A DNA stretch of 64,000 nt from Parachlamydia sp. AcF125. Its GTDB lineage: Bacteria > Chlamydiota > Chlamydiia > Chlamydiales > Parachlamydiaceae. The stretch's first letter is position 1. Every line of letters starts with the position of its first letter. Below the pieces are notes generated by a model. That model was not told the origin of the DNA, searched no databases, and was given only the letters and a program-made list of their open reading frames with translations. Position numbers and translations under genes: made by a program. Below, in pieces: positions 55,001 to 63,137 of this stretch. The DNA lies in assembly GCF_018342475.1 (NCBI RefSeq), contig NZ_JAEMUD010000002.1, forward strand, positions 434,001-498,000, given 5' to 3'.

Positions 55001-57847
55001 TTCTGCTCCAGGAATGCGCATCAGCCCGCAATCTGCAAGCTCATTGGAAGAGATTTTGTTACCTCTAAAGTCTTCAATTTCTCGCTTGCTTAAATAAAGG
55101 GTATCATTTTTCATCGCAAAATCGGCCATTTCTTCAAAAGCGGCGGCAATATTGGCTACTTCCGGATTTTGGCGCAAATTTTTTTCTGCCAAAATTTGCT
55201 CTTTAGTTTGGCCAGATTTTCCTTGGTCAATTCTTCTTAAAAGAAACCATTGATACATCCAGTTAACAATCTTTTCATAAATCGCCGTCATCGTAATGGA
55301 TTGCTCAGTATCAAAAGCCCGGGGATCTTCATGAAAGAGACAGCAAAGAAGGGTTAAGTTAATGGGAATTTGTGCCAGACTTAACACCTGGGGAGAAGTT
55401 TTTAATAGGTGGTTAAGCTTCTGCTTTTTCTCTTCAGCTTGAACGTGTTTAAAAAACCTATCGATATAATGCTTAACCCCTTCTTTATCAAAACCTAAAA
55501 GCTCTAGCTCGCAAGAGCGTTCAAAAGAGCAGCTTCCAGGTCTTGAGGTGATTAGAATATGGGGAAATAACTCTTTTAGCTGCTTAAAAGCTGTAGCTAA
55601 GCTAGTGTTTGCTTGGGCTTTTGCTGGAAGCTCATCATACCCATCTAAAACAAGCAGAGTTTTTTCTCGAAAGGCAGCATCGTGTATGCAAGCTTCGATC
55701 ACTCTGCGATCAATTTTGCCGGCATATTCTCTAGCAATTAGATCAGCTGGAGTATATTCTTTATCAGGGGGATATTTCTCTATAGTGAAATTTCTTAACG
55801 GAATCCGAAAAAGACAGGTAAACATGCCTGTCCAAAGCGTCCCTTTTGCCCAGTGATAGCTAATATAGTGGCAGAGGGTGCTCTTCCCAATGCCCGCCGC
55901 CCCTTGAATGAAAACCCTTTTACGATCTTTTTTTTCAAAGCTTTTATGTTCGAAAAGCTTTTCAATTTCAACCTTTTCTTTGGGTTCGAAAATCGTTTCG
56001 TAAGTCGGAATGCGAGCATCTTGTAAATGTTCAGAATGCTTATTCAAGGCTTGATCGCGTGTTTTTCTCTCTTTATTCTCAATAATCGCTAAACGCACAT
56101 AAATCTCTTCTAAAGGAACTTTAAGTTCCCACTCTTGCTGCGCCATAATTCTGAAAATAGAGACATTTTTTTGAGAAAGGTAACAGTTTTGAAGAAAGCT
56201 AACCAAAACTTGGGGGCTTAAGTTTGCCTGAACTAGAGCCTGTATAATGGCTGCATTTTCAAAAGCAAGATCTAAGGCCGTTTTTTTCTTATGATTTAAG
56301 ATATTTAGGTTGGCTCCTTTTTTTATTAAGGCTTCGACGATTTTACAAAAGAAACCTGTGACTTTAGCGGAAGATGCACTCCACCCCATGATCGCTAAAT
56401 GCAAAAGAGTGTTTCCCTCCCTATCTTGTTGATCCAACTGGAGGCGGCCTTTAGTTTGGTTTAGCAAATATTCAAAACTCTTCTCCTTTCCTGTAAATGC
56501 GGCTAAGTGTAAAGGCGTTTGGCCATCGCTATTTTTAGCTCTAATAAAAGCAGGATCGTATTGCAGCAAACTGCAGACGAAACCGATACCCTCTTTTTGT
56601 GACCGACAAGCATGGTGTAGAGCATTATTCTGTAAGCTATCGTGTTTTTTTACATCTGCTCCGTGTTCAAGTAGAAATTGAGCAATTGAAATAGACCCTC
56701 TTTTGATAGCCACATGTAAAGGCGTTTCTTTAACTGTCATTCCTGCTAAAACGTCGAGGTGAGTTTTTATATTTTGCCTTTCCGCGAAGAGATAGATAAA
56801 GATGCTGAGATTTTCCCGGGCTGCGAAATAATGCAGTAAGGTTTCTTTGTCTTTTAAACTGTTCTCTAATTTGTCTAAGTATTGATTAAGTGCATGCCAA
56901 TCAAAGCTATATTCTTGTATGTCAAGGTTGCAATACAATTCATACGCTGTGGCCAGATAAAAGACCCCATGCAGGAGGGCTTCTTCATTTTCTTCTTTCA
57001 AAAATTTATGCCCTTGTGCAATTAAATCTTTTATGCAACAGGAGCACTTCAATTGCAACAAATCTCTTAACCGCTTGCTAAGCTCCGCGCCTGACAATCG
57101 AGGGGTTGGCGCTCCGTGATAGTGAACAATGGCGAAAGATTGCACATTCATCTGAGCATTTTGACTTAACTGGGGATTTTCAACGATAGCCTGCGGGCTA
57201 GCAAGCCCAGATTTAGTTGGCAAATCTGGATAAAGAGCTATAAAAGGCTCTTTAAAGCTGTGTTTACAGCAACCAGACATGCCAGGAAGCCATTGTTCCG
57301 ATAAGCTACTTATTTGGGATTTTTTCCTACACACCCCTGTTGGTAACTGTCGAGCTATTTCTTCAGAACAACCTGGCATAGCGATGGCTTGAGAAGAGCC
57401 TTGTAGGACTGTGTTGCTTACCCTAACTTCTCTTTTACCCATTAACCAGCTTTTTGCATATCCGCTTTGCTGGCGGCCTATATCTGTAACACGGCCTTCA
57501 GTGGTAGGATCGGGAGAACTTTCACCTTGAGAAGTTTTTGAAGTAGAAAGAGGAACCGTCTGAGCAGCTACAAGTGTGGCATCTGCATAATTGGGTCTGC
57601 GCTTAGCAAAATCATAGGTTGCGACAATAATGTTTCCTACCACAGGCAGTAGCAATACAATACAACGAGAAAAGCTCTTTTGCTTTAAATAAGTGTAATA
57701 ATGACTTTTGGAAACATTTGTTTTTTGCTTGAATGGAAGCACCGCGCATTTTTGGAATAAATCAACCAAATTAGTGATTGTACTGATTCCGGGGATATAG
57801 TCAGATACGCGGTCTGCTTTTAATAACAAGCTAACATTTATTTCCAT
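52016..57847 (-). CDS. Ankyrin-NACHT-HEAT repeat protein (NLR-like), array gene 2
   Basis: 1943 residues. It combines the hydrophobic N-terminal module (1-100) with the ankyrin-containing part also found in the 20633-25660 protein. The shared section begins LYPDL near residue 211 and includes RLSGAELSKRLRDLLQLKC. Ankyrin repeats follow (ETPLHVAIKRGSISIAQFLL, TPLHLAAFTGKEKSFEYLL), but about 180 residues are missing in frame compared with that relative: GADVKK runs directly into HDSLQNNALHHACRS. NACHT: Walker A GAAGIGKST near 647, Walker B LLVLDGYDEL near 729. 19 HEAT-like units and the C-terminal cap complete it. NACHT and cap are almost the same as in array gene 3, evidence for gene conversion. 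Confidence 0.88.
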   Translation of the reverse strand: MEINVSLLLKADRVSDYIPGISTITNLVDLFQKCAVLPFKQKTNVSKSHYYTYLKQKSFSRCIVLLLPVVGNIIVATYDFAKRRPNYADATLVAAQTVPLSTSKTSQGESSPDPTTEGRVTDIGRQQSGYAKSWLMGKREVRVSNTVLQGSSQAIAMPGCSEEIARQLPTGVCRKKSQISSLSEQWLPGMSGCCKHSFKEPFIALYPDLPTKSGLASPQAIVENPQLSQNAQMNVQSFAIVHYHGAPTPRLSGAELSKRLRDLLQLKCSCCIKDLIAQGHKFLKEENEEALLHGVFYLATAYELYCNLDIQEYSFDWHALNQYLDKLENSLKDKETLLHYFAARENLSIFIYLFAERQNIKTHLDVLAGMTVKETPLHVAIKRGSISIAQFLLEHGADVKKHDSLQNNALHHACRSQKEGIGFVCSLLQYDPAFIRAKNSDGQTPLHLAAFTGKEKSFEYLLNQTKGRLQLDQQDREGNTLLHLAIMGWSASSAKVTGFFCKIVEALIKKGANLNILNHKKKTALDLAFENAAIIQALVQANLSPQVLVSFLQNCYLSQKNVSIFRIMAQQEWELKVPLEEIYVRLAIIENKERKTRDQALNKHSEHLQDARIPTYETIFEPKEKVEIEKLFEHKSFEKKDRKRVFIQGAAGIGKSTLCHYISYHWAKGTLWTGMFTCLFRIPLRNFTIEKYPPDKEYTPADLIAREYAGKIDRRVIEACIHDAAFREKTLLVLDGYDELPAKAQANTSLATAFKQLKELFPHILITSRPGSCSFERSCELELLGFDKEGVKHYIDRFFKHVQAEEKKQKLNHLLKTSPQVLSLAQIPINLTLLCCLFHEDPRAFDTEQSITMTAIYEKIVNWMYQWFLLRRIDQGKSGQTKEQILAEKNLRQNPEVANIAAAFEEMADFAMKNDTLYLSKREIEDFRGNKISSNELADCGLMRIPGAEIEAEEKGYFIHLTFQEFLTASKVANQYLEGERQTCQAFVQNYKFEPRYALILRMIAGSLSLAASNSRRYADVLQPFFDDLFAAPRDLAVSGELALIAECFEECQDPTVVKQYNGFIGLVKGYIKHLCLLNLNFERLLRNTNFLNHPEIIHTIRELLSDPNTKKNMLIILLRISKTGISLASEIVGLIIEELTDPTEYSGARICTDSILEKIAEQGGTLSKGALAAPIDVLKEDDRETKHYASRILTVIAKQRGELSKEALAALIQAFKKGDEETKCYAADALGEIAKQEGELSEEALVVLIQAFKEGDRATKYYAGRAIEAIAKQGGELSEETLVVLIQAFKESDRETKYSAADALRALAKQGGKLSKEALAVLIQALKKGDEETKCYVADALGEIAKQENGLQKEALAALIRALKEGDRGTKYYAGRALEAIARQGGKLPKEALAALIRALKESEERTKTHAACALKAIAKQEGELPKEALAALILALQVDPIKVKIPAAGALRAMAKQGGELQKEALAALIRVLKEGDRETKYYAAGILRKIAEQGDELPKEVLAALIQALQIDHIKVKISAAGALRATAEQGGELQKEALAALIRAFKEGDRETKYCAVVALEEIANQGGELQKEVLVVLVQALKEEDDEAQYRAVAALGEIINQGGKLPKEALVAFIQALKEAHSSTKAYVAKILGELAKQGDELPEGALDALFQTLKEGDFKLKSYAAVALVAIVKQREELPKEVLDALIQALKEGDRETKYSASRALEAIARQGGEFSKEALDTLTQALKEGDRETKYSASRALEAIARQRGELPKEALDALLQARKEGDGETKYSAVDALRKIARQGGGFSKETIDTLTQVLKEDDRETKYSAVIALKTIARQGGELSKEAIDTLIQVLKEGDRETKIHAVDTLKEVDKVALLKMSSQAFALIAEACFFIEYNFSVKGQQLQVSDKRATCLSEHALTLTYEEIRKQLSPQLAIWRKRLDSLSPAEIS
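52259..54368 (-). repeat. HEAT-like 111-bp coding repeat array, 19 units
   Basis: 19 units by eye. Two adjacent units near the C-terminus share KYSASRALEAIARQ exactly, and two others have the variant LQxDxIKVKIxAAGALRA, pointing to recent duplication of units within the gene. Confidence 0.85.
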
Positions 57848-57874
57848 GGTAATTTTCTTAATTATTTAAGGAAA

Positions 57875-57903
57875 TAGTTTGCATTTTGGAAAGTTAAATG
57901 TCA
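57875..57903 (-). promoter_or_regulatory. Promoter of array gene 2
   Basis: Reverse strand TTGACA (57903-57898), a 17-base spacer, CAAACT (57880-57875). The -10 box is one base away from the TAAACT of array gene 3, so this promoter may be weaker. Confidence 0.65.
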
Positions 57904-57989
57904 ATGACAAAGAAGGGTTTATGAATAAGCACCCCTGTAATAATAAAAAGTAATGATAGCAATCCCTTTTAGTATTGATCGATGGGTTC
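57904..57989 (-). repeat. Conserved NACHT 3' flank, copy C
   Basis: Same element as 47005-47086, with GTAATGATAGCAATCCCTTT on the + strand followed by TAGTATTGATCGATGGGTTC, before the shared TTAAGAAATCTCAGCTG that covers the stop. Confidence 0.6.
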
Positions 57990-60900
57990 TTAAGAAATCT
58001 CAGCTGAGCTAAGTTTATCTAGCCGTTCTCGCCATATAGCAAGCTCCGGAGGAAGTTGTTTCCTTATTTCTTCGGAGGCAGGCTTGAGTGTATGCTCGGA
58101 TAAACAAGTTGCTCTTTTATCAGAAACTTGAAGTTGCTGACCTTTCACTGAAAAGTTATACTCAATAAAGAAACACACTTCGGCAATTAAAGCAAATGCC
58201 TGGCTACTCATTTTTAATAATTTATCTTTATCAACTTTTTTTAGGGCGTCGACAAAATAAATTTTTACAATATCGTCTTCTTTGAGAGCTTGGATGAGAG
58301 CGGCTAGCACTTCTTTAGAAAGCTCTCCTTCTTGCCTGGTTATTTTTCCTAGGGCATTAGCAGCAGAATATTTAGTCGCTTCATCACCTTCTTTGAGAGC
58401 TTGGATGAGAACTCCTAACGCTTCTCTAGAAGGCTCTCCTCTTTGTTTTGCTATTACCCCTAAGGCTCCAGCAGCATAATCTTTAATCTCGCTACCGCCT
58501 TCTTTGAAAATTTGAATGAAAGCAGCTAGAGCCTCTTCGGGAAGCTCGCTTCCCTGTTTTGCTATTGTTTTTAGAGCCCTGGCAGCAGAATTTTTGGCCT
58601 CTCCATTGTCTTCTTTGAGAACTTGGATGAGAGCAGCTAACCCTTTTTCAGAAAGCTCCCCTCCTTGTTTTGCTATTGTTCTTAGAACACTGGCAGCAGA
58701 ATATCTAGTCCCTCCATCGCCTTCTTTGAGAACTTGGATGACAGCAACTAGGGCCTCTTTGGAAAGTTCTCTTCCCTGCTTTGCTATTGTTCTTAAAGCC
58801 CTGGCAGCAGAATGTCTAGTCCTTCCATCGCCTTCTTTGAGAGCTTGGATGAGAGCAACTAGGGCCTCTTTGGGAAGTTCTCTTCCCTGGTTTGCTATTG
58901 TTCTTAGAGCACTGGCAGCAAAATGTATAGCCCTTCCATCTCCTTCTTTGAGAGCTTGGATGAGAGCGTCTAATGCTTCTTCCGGAAGTTCGCATCCTTG
59001 TTCTGCTAAATTTTTTAGAACATCAGCAACATAATTTTTAGTCCCTCTATCGCCTTCTTTGAGGACTTGGATGAGGGCGTCTAGCGCTTCTTTCGAAAGC
59101 TCACCTTTCTGAGCTGCTATTGCTCCTAAGGCACGGCCAGCAGAGTACTTAGCCTCTCCATCATCTTCTTTGAAAGCCTGGATGAGAGCGTCTAGCGCTT
59201 CTTTTGGAAGCTTGCCTCCTTGTTTTACTATCGCTACTAGGGCACCAGCAGCATAATTTTTCGCCTCTCCATTGCCTTCTTTAAGAGCTTGGATGAGAGC
59301 ATCTAGCGGCTCTTTCGAAAGCTCTCCTTTCTGAGCTGCTATTACTCCTAAGGCACCAGCAATACGATTTTTATTCCTACTATCGCTTTCTTTGAAAGCT
59401 TGGATGAGAACGTCTAGAGCTTCTTTCGAAAGCTCTCTTCCTTGCCTCGCTATTGCTTTTATGGCATTAACAACATAACATTTAGTCTCTCTATCGCCTT
59501 CTTTGAGAGCTTGGATGAGAGCAGCTAACGCTTTTTCAGAAAGCTCTCCTCCTTGTCTTGCTATTTCTCCTAGGGCATCAGCAACATAATTTTTAGTCTC
59601 TCTATCGCCTTCTTTGAAAGCCTGGATGAGAGCGTCTAGCGCTTCTTTTGGAAGCTCTCCTCTTTGTCTTGCTATTTCTCCTAGGGCACCAGCAACATAA
59701 TTTTTAGTCTCTCTATCGCCTTCTTTGAGAGCTTCGATGAGAACAGCTAGTGCTTTTTCAGAAAGCTCTCCTCCTTGCCTTGCTATTTCTCCTAGGGCTC
59801 CAGTAATATAATTTTTAGCCTCTCCATTGTCTTCTTTGAAAGCTTGGATGAGAGCAGCTAACGCTTTTTCAGAAAGCTCCCCTCCTTGTTTTGCTATTTC
59901 TCCTAGGGCACCAGTAACATAATTTTTAGCCTTTCCATTGCCTTCTTTGAGAGCTTGGATGAGAGCGTCTAACGCTTCTTTCGAAAGCTCTCCTCCTTGT
60001 TTTGCTATTTCTCCTAGGGCCCTAATAGCAGGACCTCTAGTGGCTTTATCACCTTCTTTGAGCGCTTGGATGAGAGCGTCTAGCGCTTCTTTCGAAAGCT
60101 CTCCTCCTTGTTTTGCTATTGATTCTAAGGTCCTAATAGCAGAACCTCTAGTGGGTTTATCACCTTCTTTGAGCGCTTGGATGAGAGCAGCTAACGCTTT
60201 TTCAGAAAGCCCTCCTCTTTGTTTTGCTATTGCTTCTAGGGCCCTAGTAGCAGAATCTTTAACCAAAATAAAGTTTTCTTCGAAAGCTTGAGAGAGAACG
60301 GTTACCGCCTCTTGCGAAAGCTCACCTCCTTGCCTTGCTATTTCTTCTAAAATAGAGGCAGCATGCCTTCTAGCGCCAGAATATTTTTTAGGATCCTTAA
60401 GTTCCTCCACGATCAATCCTACTATTCCTAAAGGTAAGTTTAGCCCTGTTTCCGCGATGCGTAGTAAGCTTTTTAGCATCTTTTCTCTTGTCTTAGGATC
60501 GGATAGCAGTTCTCTGATAGTATGTAAGATTTCGGGATGATTAAGAAAATTTCTATTCCTGAGCAATCTTTCGAAGTCTAAATTTAGCAAGCAGAAATGC
60601 TTAATATAGTCTTTTACAAGCCCAATAAAACCATTGTACTGCTTCACCGCTGTAGGATCTTGACACTCTTCAAAACACTCCGCAATCAAAGCAAGCTCGC
60701 CACTGACAGCTAAGTCTTGCGGGGCGGCAAAAAGATCATCAAAAAAAGACTGGAGCACATCTGTATAACGACGGCTACTTGAAGTAGCCAGAGAAAGACT
60801 GCCAGCAATCATGCGTAAAATGAGAGCATAACGAGGTTCAAACTTATAATTGCGTATAAATTTTTGGCATGTTTGTCTTTCGTCTTCGAGATATTGATTG

Positions 60901-62909
60901 GCAACTTTTGAAGCGGTTAAAAACTCTTGGAAGGTTAAGTGCACAAAATATCCTTTTTCTTCAGCTTCGGGGATACGCATAAGCCCGCAATCTACAAGCT
61001 CGTTAGATGAGATTTTGTTACTTCTAAAGTCTTCGATTTCTCGCTTGCTTAAATAAAGGGTATCATTTTTCATCGCAAAATCGGCCATTTCTTCAAAAGC
61101 AGCCGAAATATTGGCTACTTCTGGATTTTGACGCAGTTTTTTTTCTGCCAGAATTTGCTCTTTAGTTTGGCTAGATTTTCCTTGGTCAATTCTTCTCAAA
61201 AGAAACCACTGATACATCCAGTTAACAATCCTTTCATAAATCGCCGTCATAGTAATGGATTGCTCAGCATCAAAAACTTGGGAATCTTCATGAAAAAGGC
61301 AACAAAGAAGGGTTAAGTTAATGGGAATCTGTGCCAGGCTTAACACCTGGGGAGAAGTTTTTAATAGGCGGCTAAGCTTTTGTTTTTTCTCATCAGCTTG
61401 AACGTGTTTAAAAAACCGGTCAATATAATGCTTAACCCCTTCTTTATCAAAGCCTAAAAGCTCTAGCTCACAAGAGCGTTCAAAAGAGCAGCTTCCAGGC
61501 CTTGAGGTGATCAAAATGTGGGGAAATAACTCTTTTAGCTGTTTAAAAGCTATAGCTAAACTTGTGTTTGCTTGGGCTTTTGCTGAAAGCTCATCATACC
61601 CATCTAAGACAAGCAAGGTTTTTTCTCGAAAGGTAGCATCGTGTATGCAAGCTTCGATCACCCTGCGATCAATTTTGCCGGCATATTCTCTAGCAATTAG
61701 ATCAGCTGGAGTATACTCTTTATCAGGAGGGTATTTCTCTATAGTGAAATTTCTTAAAGAAATCCAGAAAAGGCAGGTAAACATGCCTGTCCAAAGCGTC
61801 CCTTTTGCCCAATGGTAGCTAATATAGTGGCAGAGGGTGCTTTTACCAATGCCAGCTGCGCCTTGAATAAAAACTCTTTTATGATCTTTTTTTTCAAAGC
61901 TTTTATGTTCGAAAAGCTTTTCGATTTCAAACTTTTCTTTAGACTCGAAAATAGTCTCGTAAGACGGAATGCGAGCATCTTGTAAATGTTCAGAATGCTT
62001 ATTCAGGGCTTGATCGCGTGTTTTTCTTTCTTCATTTTCAATCATCCCTAAACGCACATAAATTTCTTCTAAAGGAACTTTAAATTCCCACTCTTGCTGC
62101 GTTTTAATCCTAAAAATGGAAATAGTTTTTTGAGAAAGGTAATAGTGTCGAAGAGAGCTAACGAGATTTTGGGGATCTAGTTCTGCCTGAGATAAGGGAG
62201 GCTCTGTCTTACATTGAACAATAGAATGTACATGCAGCTGAGCGTTCTGCTCTAAATAGATATTTTTAGCACTAGCCTGGGGGGTGTTAAACGCAAATTT
62301 GGCTTGCAAATCGGGTGCTAGGCTAGGTTCACAGCAATCAGGCATACCAAGAGAGGGTTGTTCTGTTAGGCTATTTACTTCTTTGTTATACTTTTTTGCC
62401 GATATTAATTCTAGAACTGCTTCTGCCGGATAGCCTGCAGCAATTAAGGCTTGAGAATGCTTTTTCTGAATCCCTCCCTTTGCTCTAGCTTCGCTTGTAC
62501 CTAGCACCCAGCTTTCTGCATGCTCGCCTAGCTTGCGGTCTATATCTGTCGCAATCCCTCCCCTGGTAGGCTTAGGAGTGCTGGTACTTTCAAAAAAGCT
62601 TGGAGCAGAAAGGGGGACTGACTGAGAAACTACGAGCGTGGCGTCTGCATACTTGGGCCTGCTCTTAGCAAAATCATAAATTGCGATAAGAATGTTTCCT
62701 ATCACAGGTAGTAGCAATACAACACAACGAGAAAAGCTTTTTTGCTTTAAATAAGTATAGTAATGATTTTTGGAAATATTTGCTTTTTGCTTGAATGGAA
62801 GCACCACGCATTTCTGAAATAGATCAATCAAGCTAGTGATTGTACTTATTCCAGGGATATAGTCAGACACGCGGTCTGCTTTTAATAAAAAGCTAGCATT
62901 TATTTCCAT
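57990..62909 (-). CDS. NACHT-HEAT repeat protein (NLR-like), array gene 3
   Basis: 1639 residues. Hydrophobic N-terminal module 1-100 as in genes 1 and 2, then a linker with a segment not seen in gene 1 (GYPAEAVLELISAKKYNKE near 170). The block NAQLHVHSIVQCKTEPPLSQ before NACHT is shared with gene 1. NACHT: Walker A GAAGIGKST near 349, Walker B LLVLDGYDELSA near 430, close to gene 2. 19 HEAT-like units and a cap ending LDKLSSAEIS. So it is a patchwork: its front resembles gene 1 and its ATPase core resembles gene 2. ATG 62909 is 29 bases after its -10 box. Confidence 0.88.
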   Translation of the reverse strand: MEINASFLLKADRVSDYIPGISTITSLIDLFQKCVVLPFKQKANISKNHYYTYLKQKSFSRCVVLLLPVIGNILIAIYDFAKSRPKYADATLVVSQSVPLSAPSFFESTSTPKPTRGGIATDIDRKLGEHAESWVLGTSEARAKGGIQKKHSQALIAAGYPAEAVLELISAKKYNKEVNSLTEQPSLGMPDCCEPSLAPDLQAKFAFNTPQASAKNIYLEQNAQLHVHSIVQCKTEPPLSQAELDPQNLVSSLRHYYLSQKTISIFRIKTQQEWEFKVPLEEIYVRLGMIENEERKTRDQALNKHSEHLQDARIPSYETIFESKEKFEIEKLFEHKSFEKKDHKRVFIQGAAGIGKSTLCHYISYHWAKGTLWTGMFTCLFWISLRNFTIEKYPPDKEYTPADLIAREYAGKIDRRVIEACIHDATFREKTLLVLDGYDELSAKAQANTSLAIAFKQLKELFPHILITSRPGSCSFERSCELELLGFDKEGVKHYIDRFFKHVQADEKKQKLSRLLKTSPQVLSLAQIPINLTLLCCLFHEDSQVFDAEQSITMTAIYERIVNWMYQWFLLRRIDQGKSSQTKEQILAEKKLRQNPEVANISAAFEEMADFAMKNDTLYLSKREIEDFRSNKISSNELVDCGLMRIPEAEEKGYFVHLTFQEFLTASKVANQYLEDERQTCQKFIRNYKFEPRYALILRMIAGSLSLATSSSRRYTDVLQSFFDDLFAAPQDLAVSGELALIAECFEECQDPTAVKQYNGFIGLVKDYIKHFCLLNLDFERLLRNRNFLNHPEILHTIRELLSDPKTREKMLKSLLRIAETGLNLPLGIVGLIVEELKDPKKYSGARRHAASILEEIARQGGELSQEAVTVLSQAFEENFILVKDSATRALEAIAKQRGGLSEKALAALIQALKEGDKPTRGSAIRTLESIAKQGGELSKEALDALIQALKEGDKATRGPAIRALGEIAKQGGELSKEALDALIQALKEGNGKAKNYVTGALGEIAKQGGELSEKALAALIQAFKEDNGEAKNYITGALGEIARQGGELSEKALAVLIEALKEGDRETKNYVAGALGEIARQRGELPKEALDALIQAFKEGDRETKNYVADALGEIARQGGELSEKALAALIQALKEGDRETKCYVVNAIKAIARQGRELSKEALDVLIQAFKESDSRNKNRIAGALGVIAAQKGELSKEPLDALIQALKEGNGEAKNYAAGALVAIVKQGGKLPKEALDALIQAFKEDDGEAKYSAGRALGAIAAQKGELSKEALDALIQVLKEGDRGTKNYVADVLKNLAEQGCELPEEALDALIQALKEGDGRAIHFAASALRTIANQGRELPKEALVALIQALKEGDGRTRHSAARALRTIAKQGRELSKEALVAVIQVLKEGDGGTRYSAASVLRTIAKQGGELSEKGLAALIQVLKEDNGEAKNSAARALKTIAKQGSELPEEALAAFIQIFKEGGSEIKDYAAGALGVIAKQRGEPSREALGVLIQALKEGDEATKYSAANALGKITRQEGELSKEVLAALIQALKEDDIVKIYFVDALKKVDKDKLLKMSSQAFALIAEVCFFIEYNFSVKGQQLQVSDKRATCLSEHTLKPASEEIRKQLPPELAIWRERLDKLSSAEIS
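58233..60342 (-). repeat. HEAT-like 111-bp coding repeat array, 19 units
   Basis: 19 units by eye. Neighbouring units at the N-terminal end are nearly the same (GGELSKEALDALIQALKEGD twice in a row), which again points to local unit duplication. Confidence 0.85.
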
Positions 62910-62937
62910 GGCAATAGTCTTAATGATTTAAGAAAAT

Positions 62938-62966
62938 AGTTTACATCTAGGATAGTTAAATGTCAA
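62938..62966 (-). promoter_or_regulatory. Promoter of array gene 3
   Basis: Reverse strand TTGACA (62966-62961), a 17-base spacer, TAAACT (62943-62938), 29 bases before ATG 62909. Confidence 0.75.
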
Positions 62967-63137
62967 TAGCAAAGGAGGATTTGTGAGTAATAATCCTTGT
63001 AGCATTAGGCTCTGCTGAAAGATCTGAAGTAACCTATTCTCCATGGTCCAGTCATAGCAGCGATTGGTCAATATTACCCCATTGCGCCTCGCAGGTTGCA
63101 GCAAATAGATTTGTTATCGTGCTCGATCGATGAATTC

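Noticed and set aside
47490-60291. Many long forward-strand frames inside the HEAT arrays (for example 47490-47954, 58516-59034, 59938-60291)
   Set aside because: They are mirror images of the 111-bp coding repeats, which keep the opposite frame open in each unit. They have no start context and sit within well-supported reverse genes.
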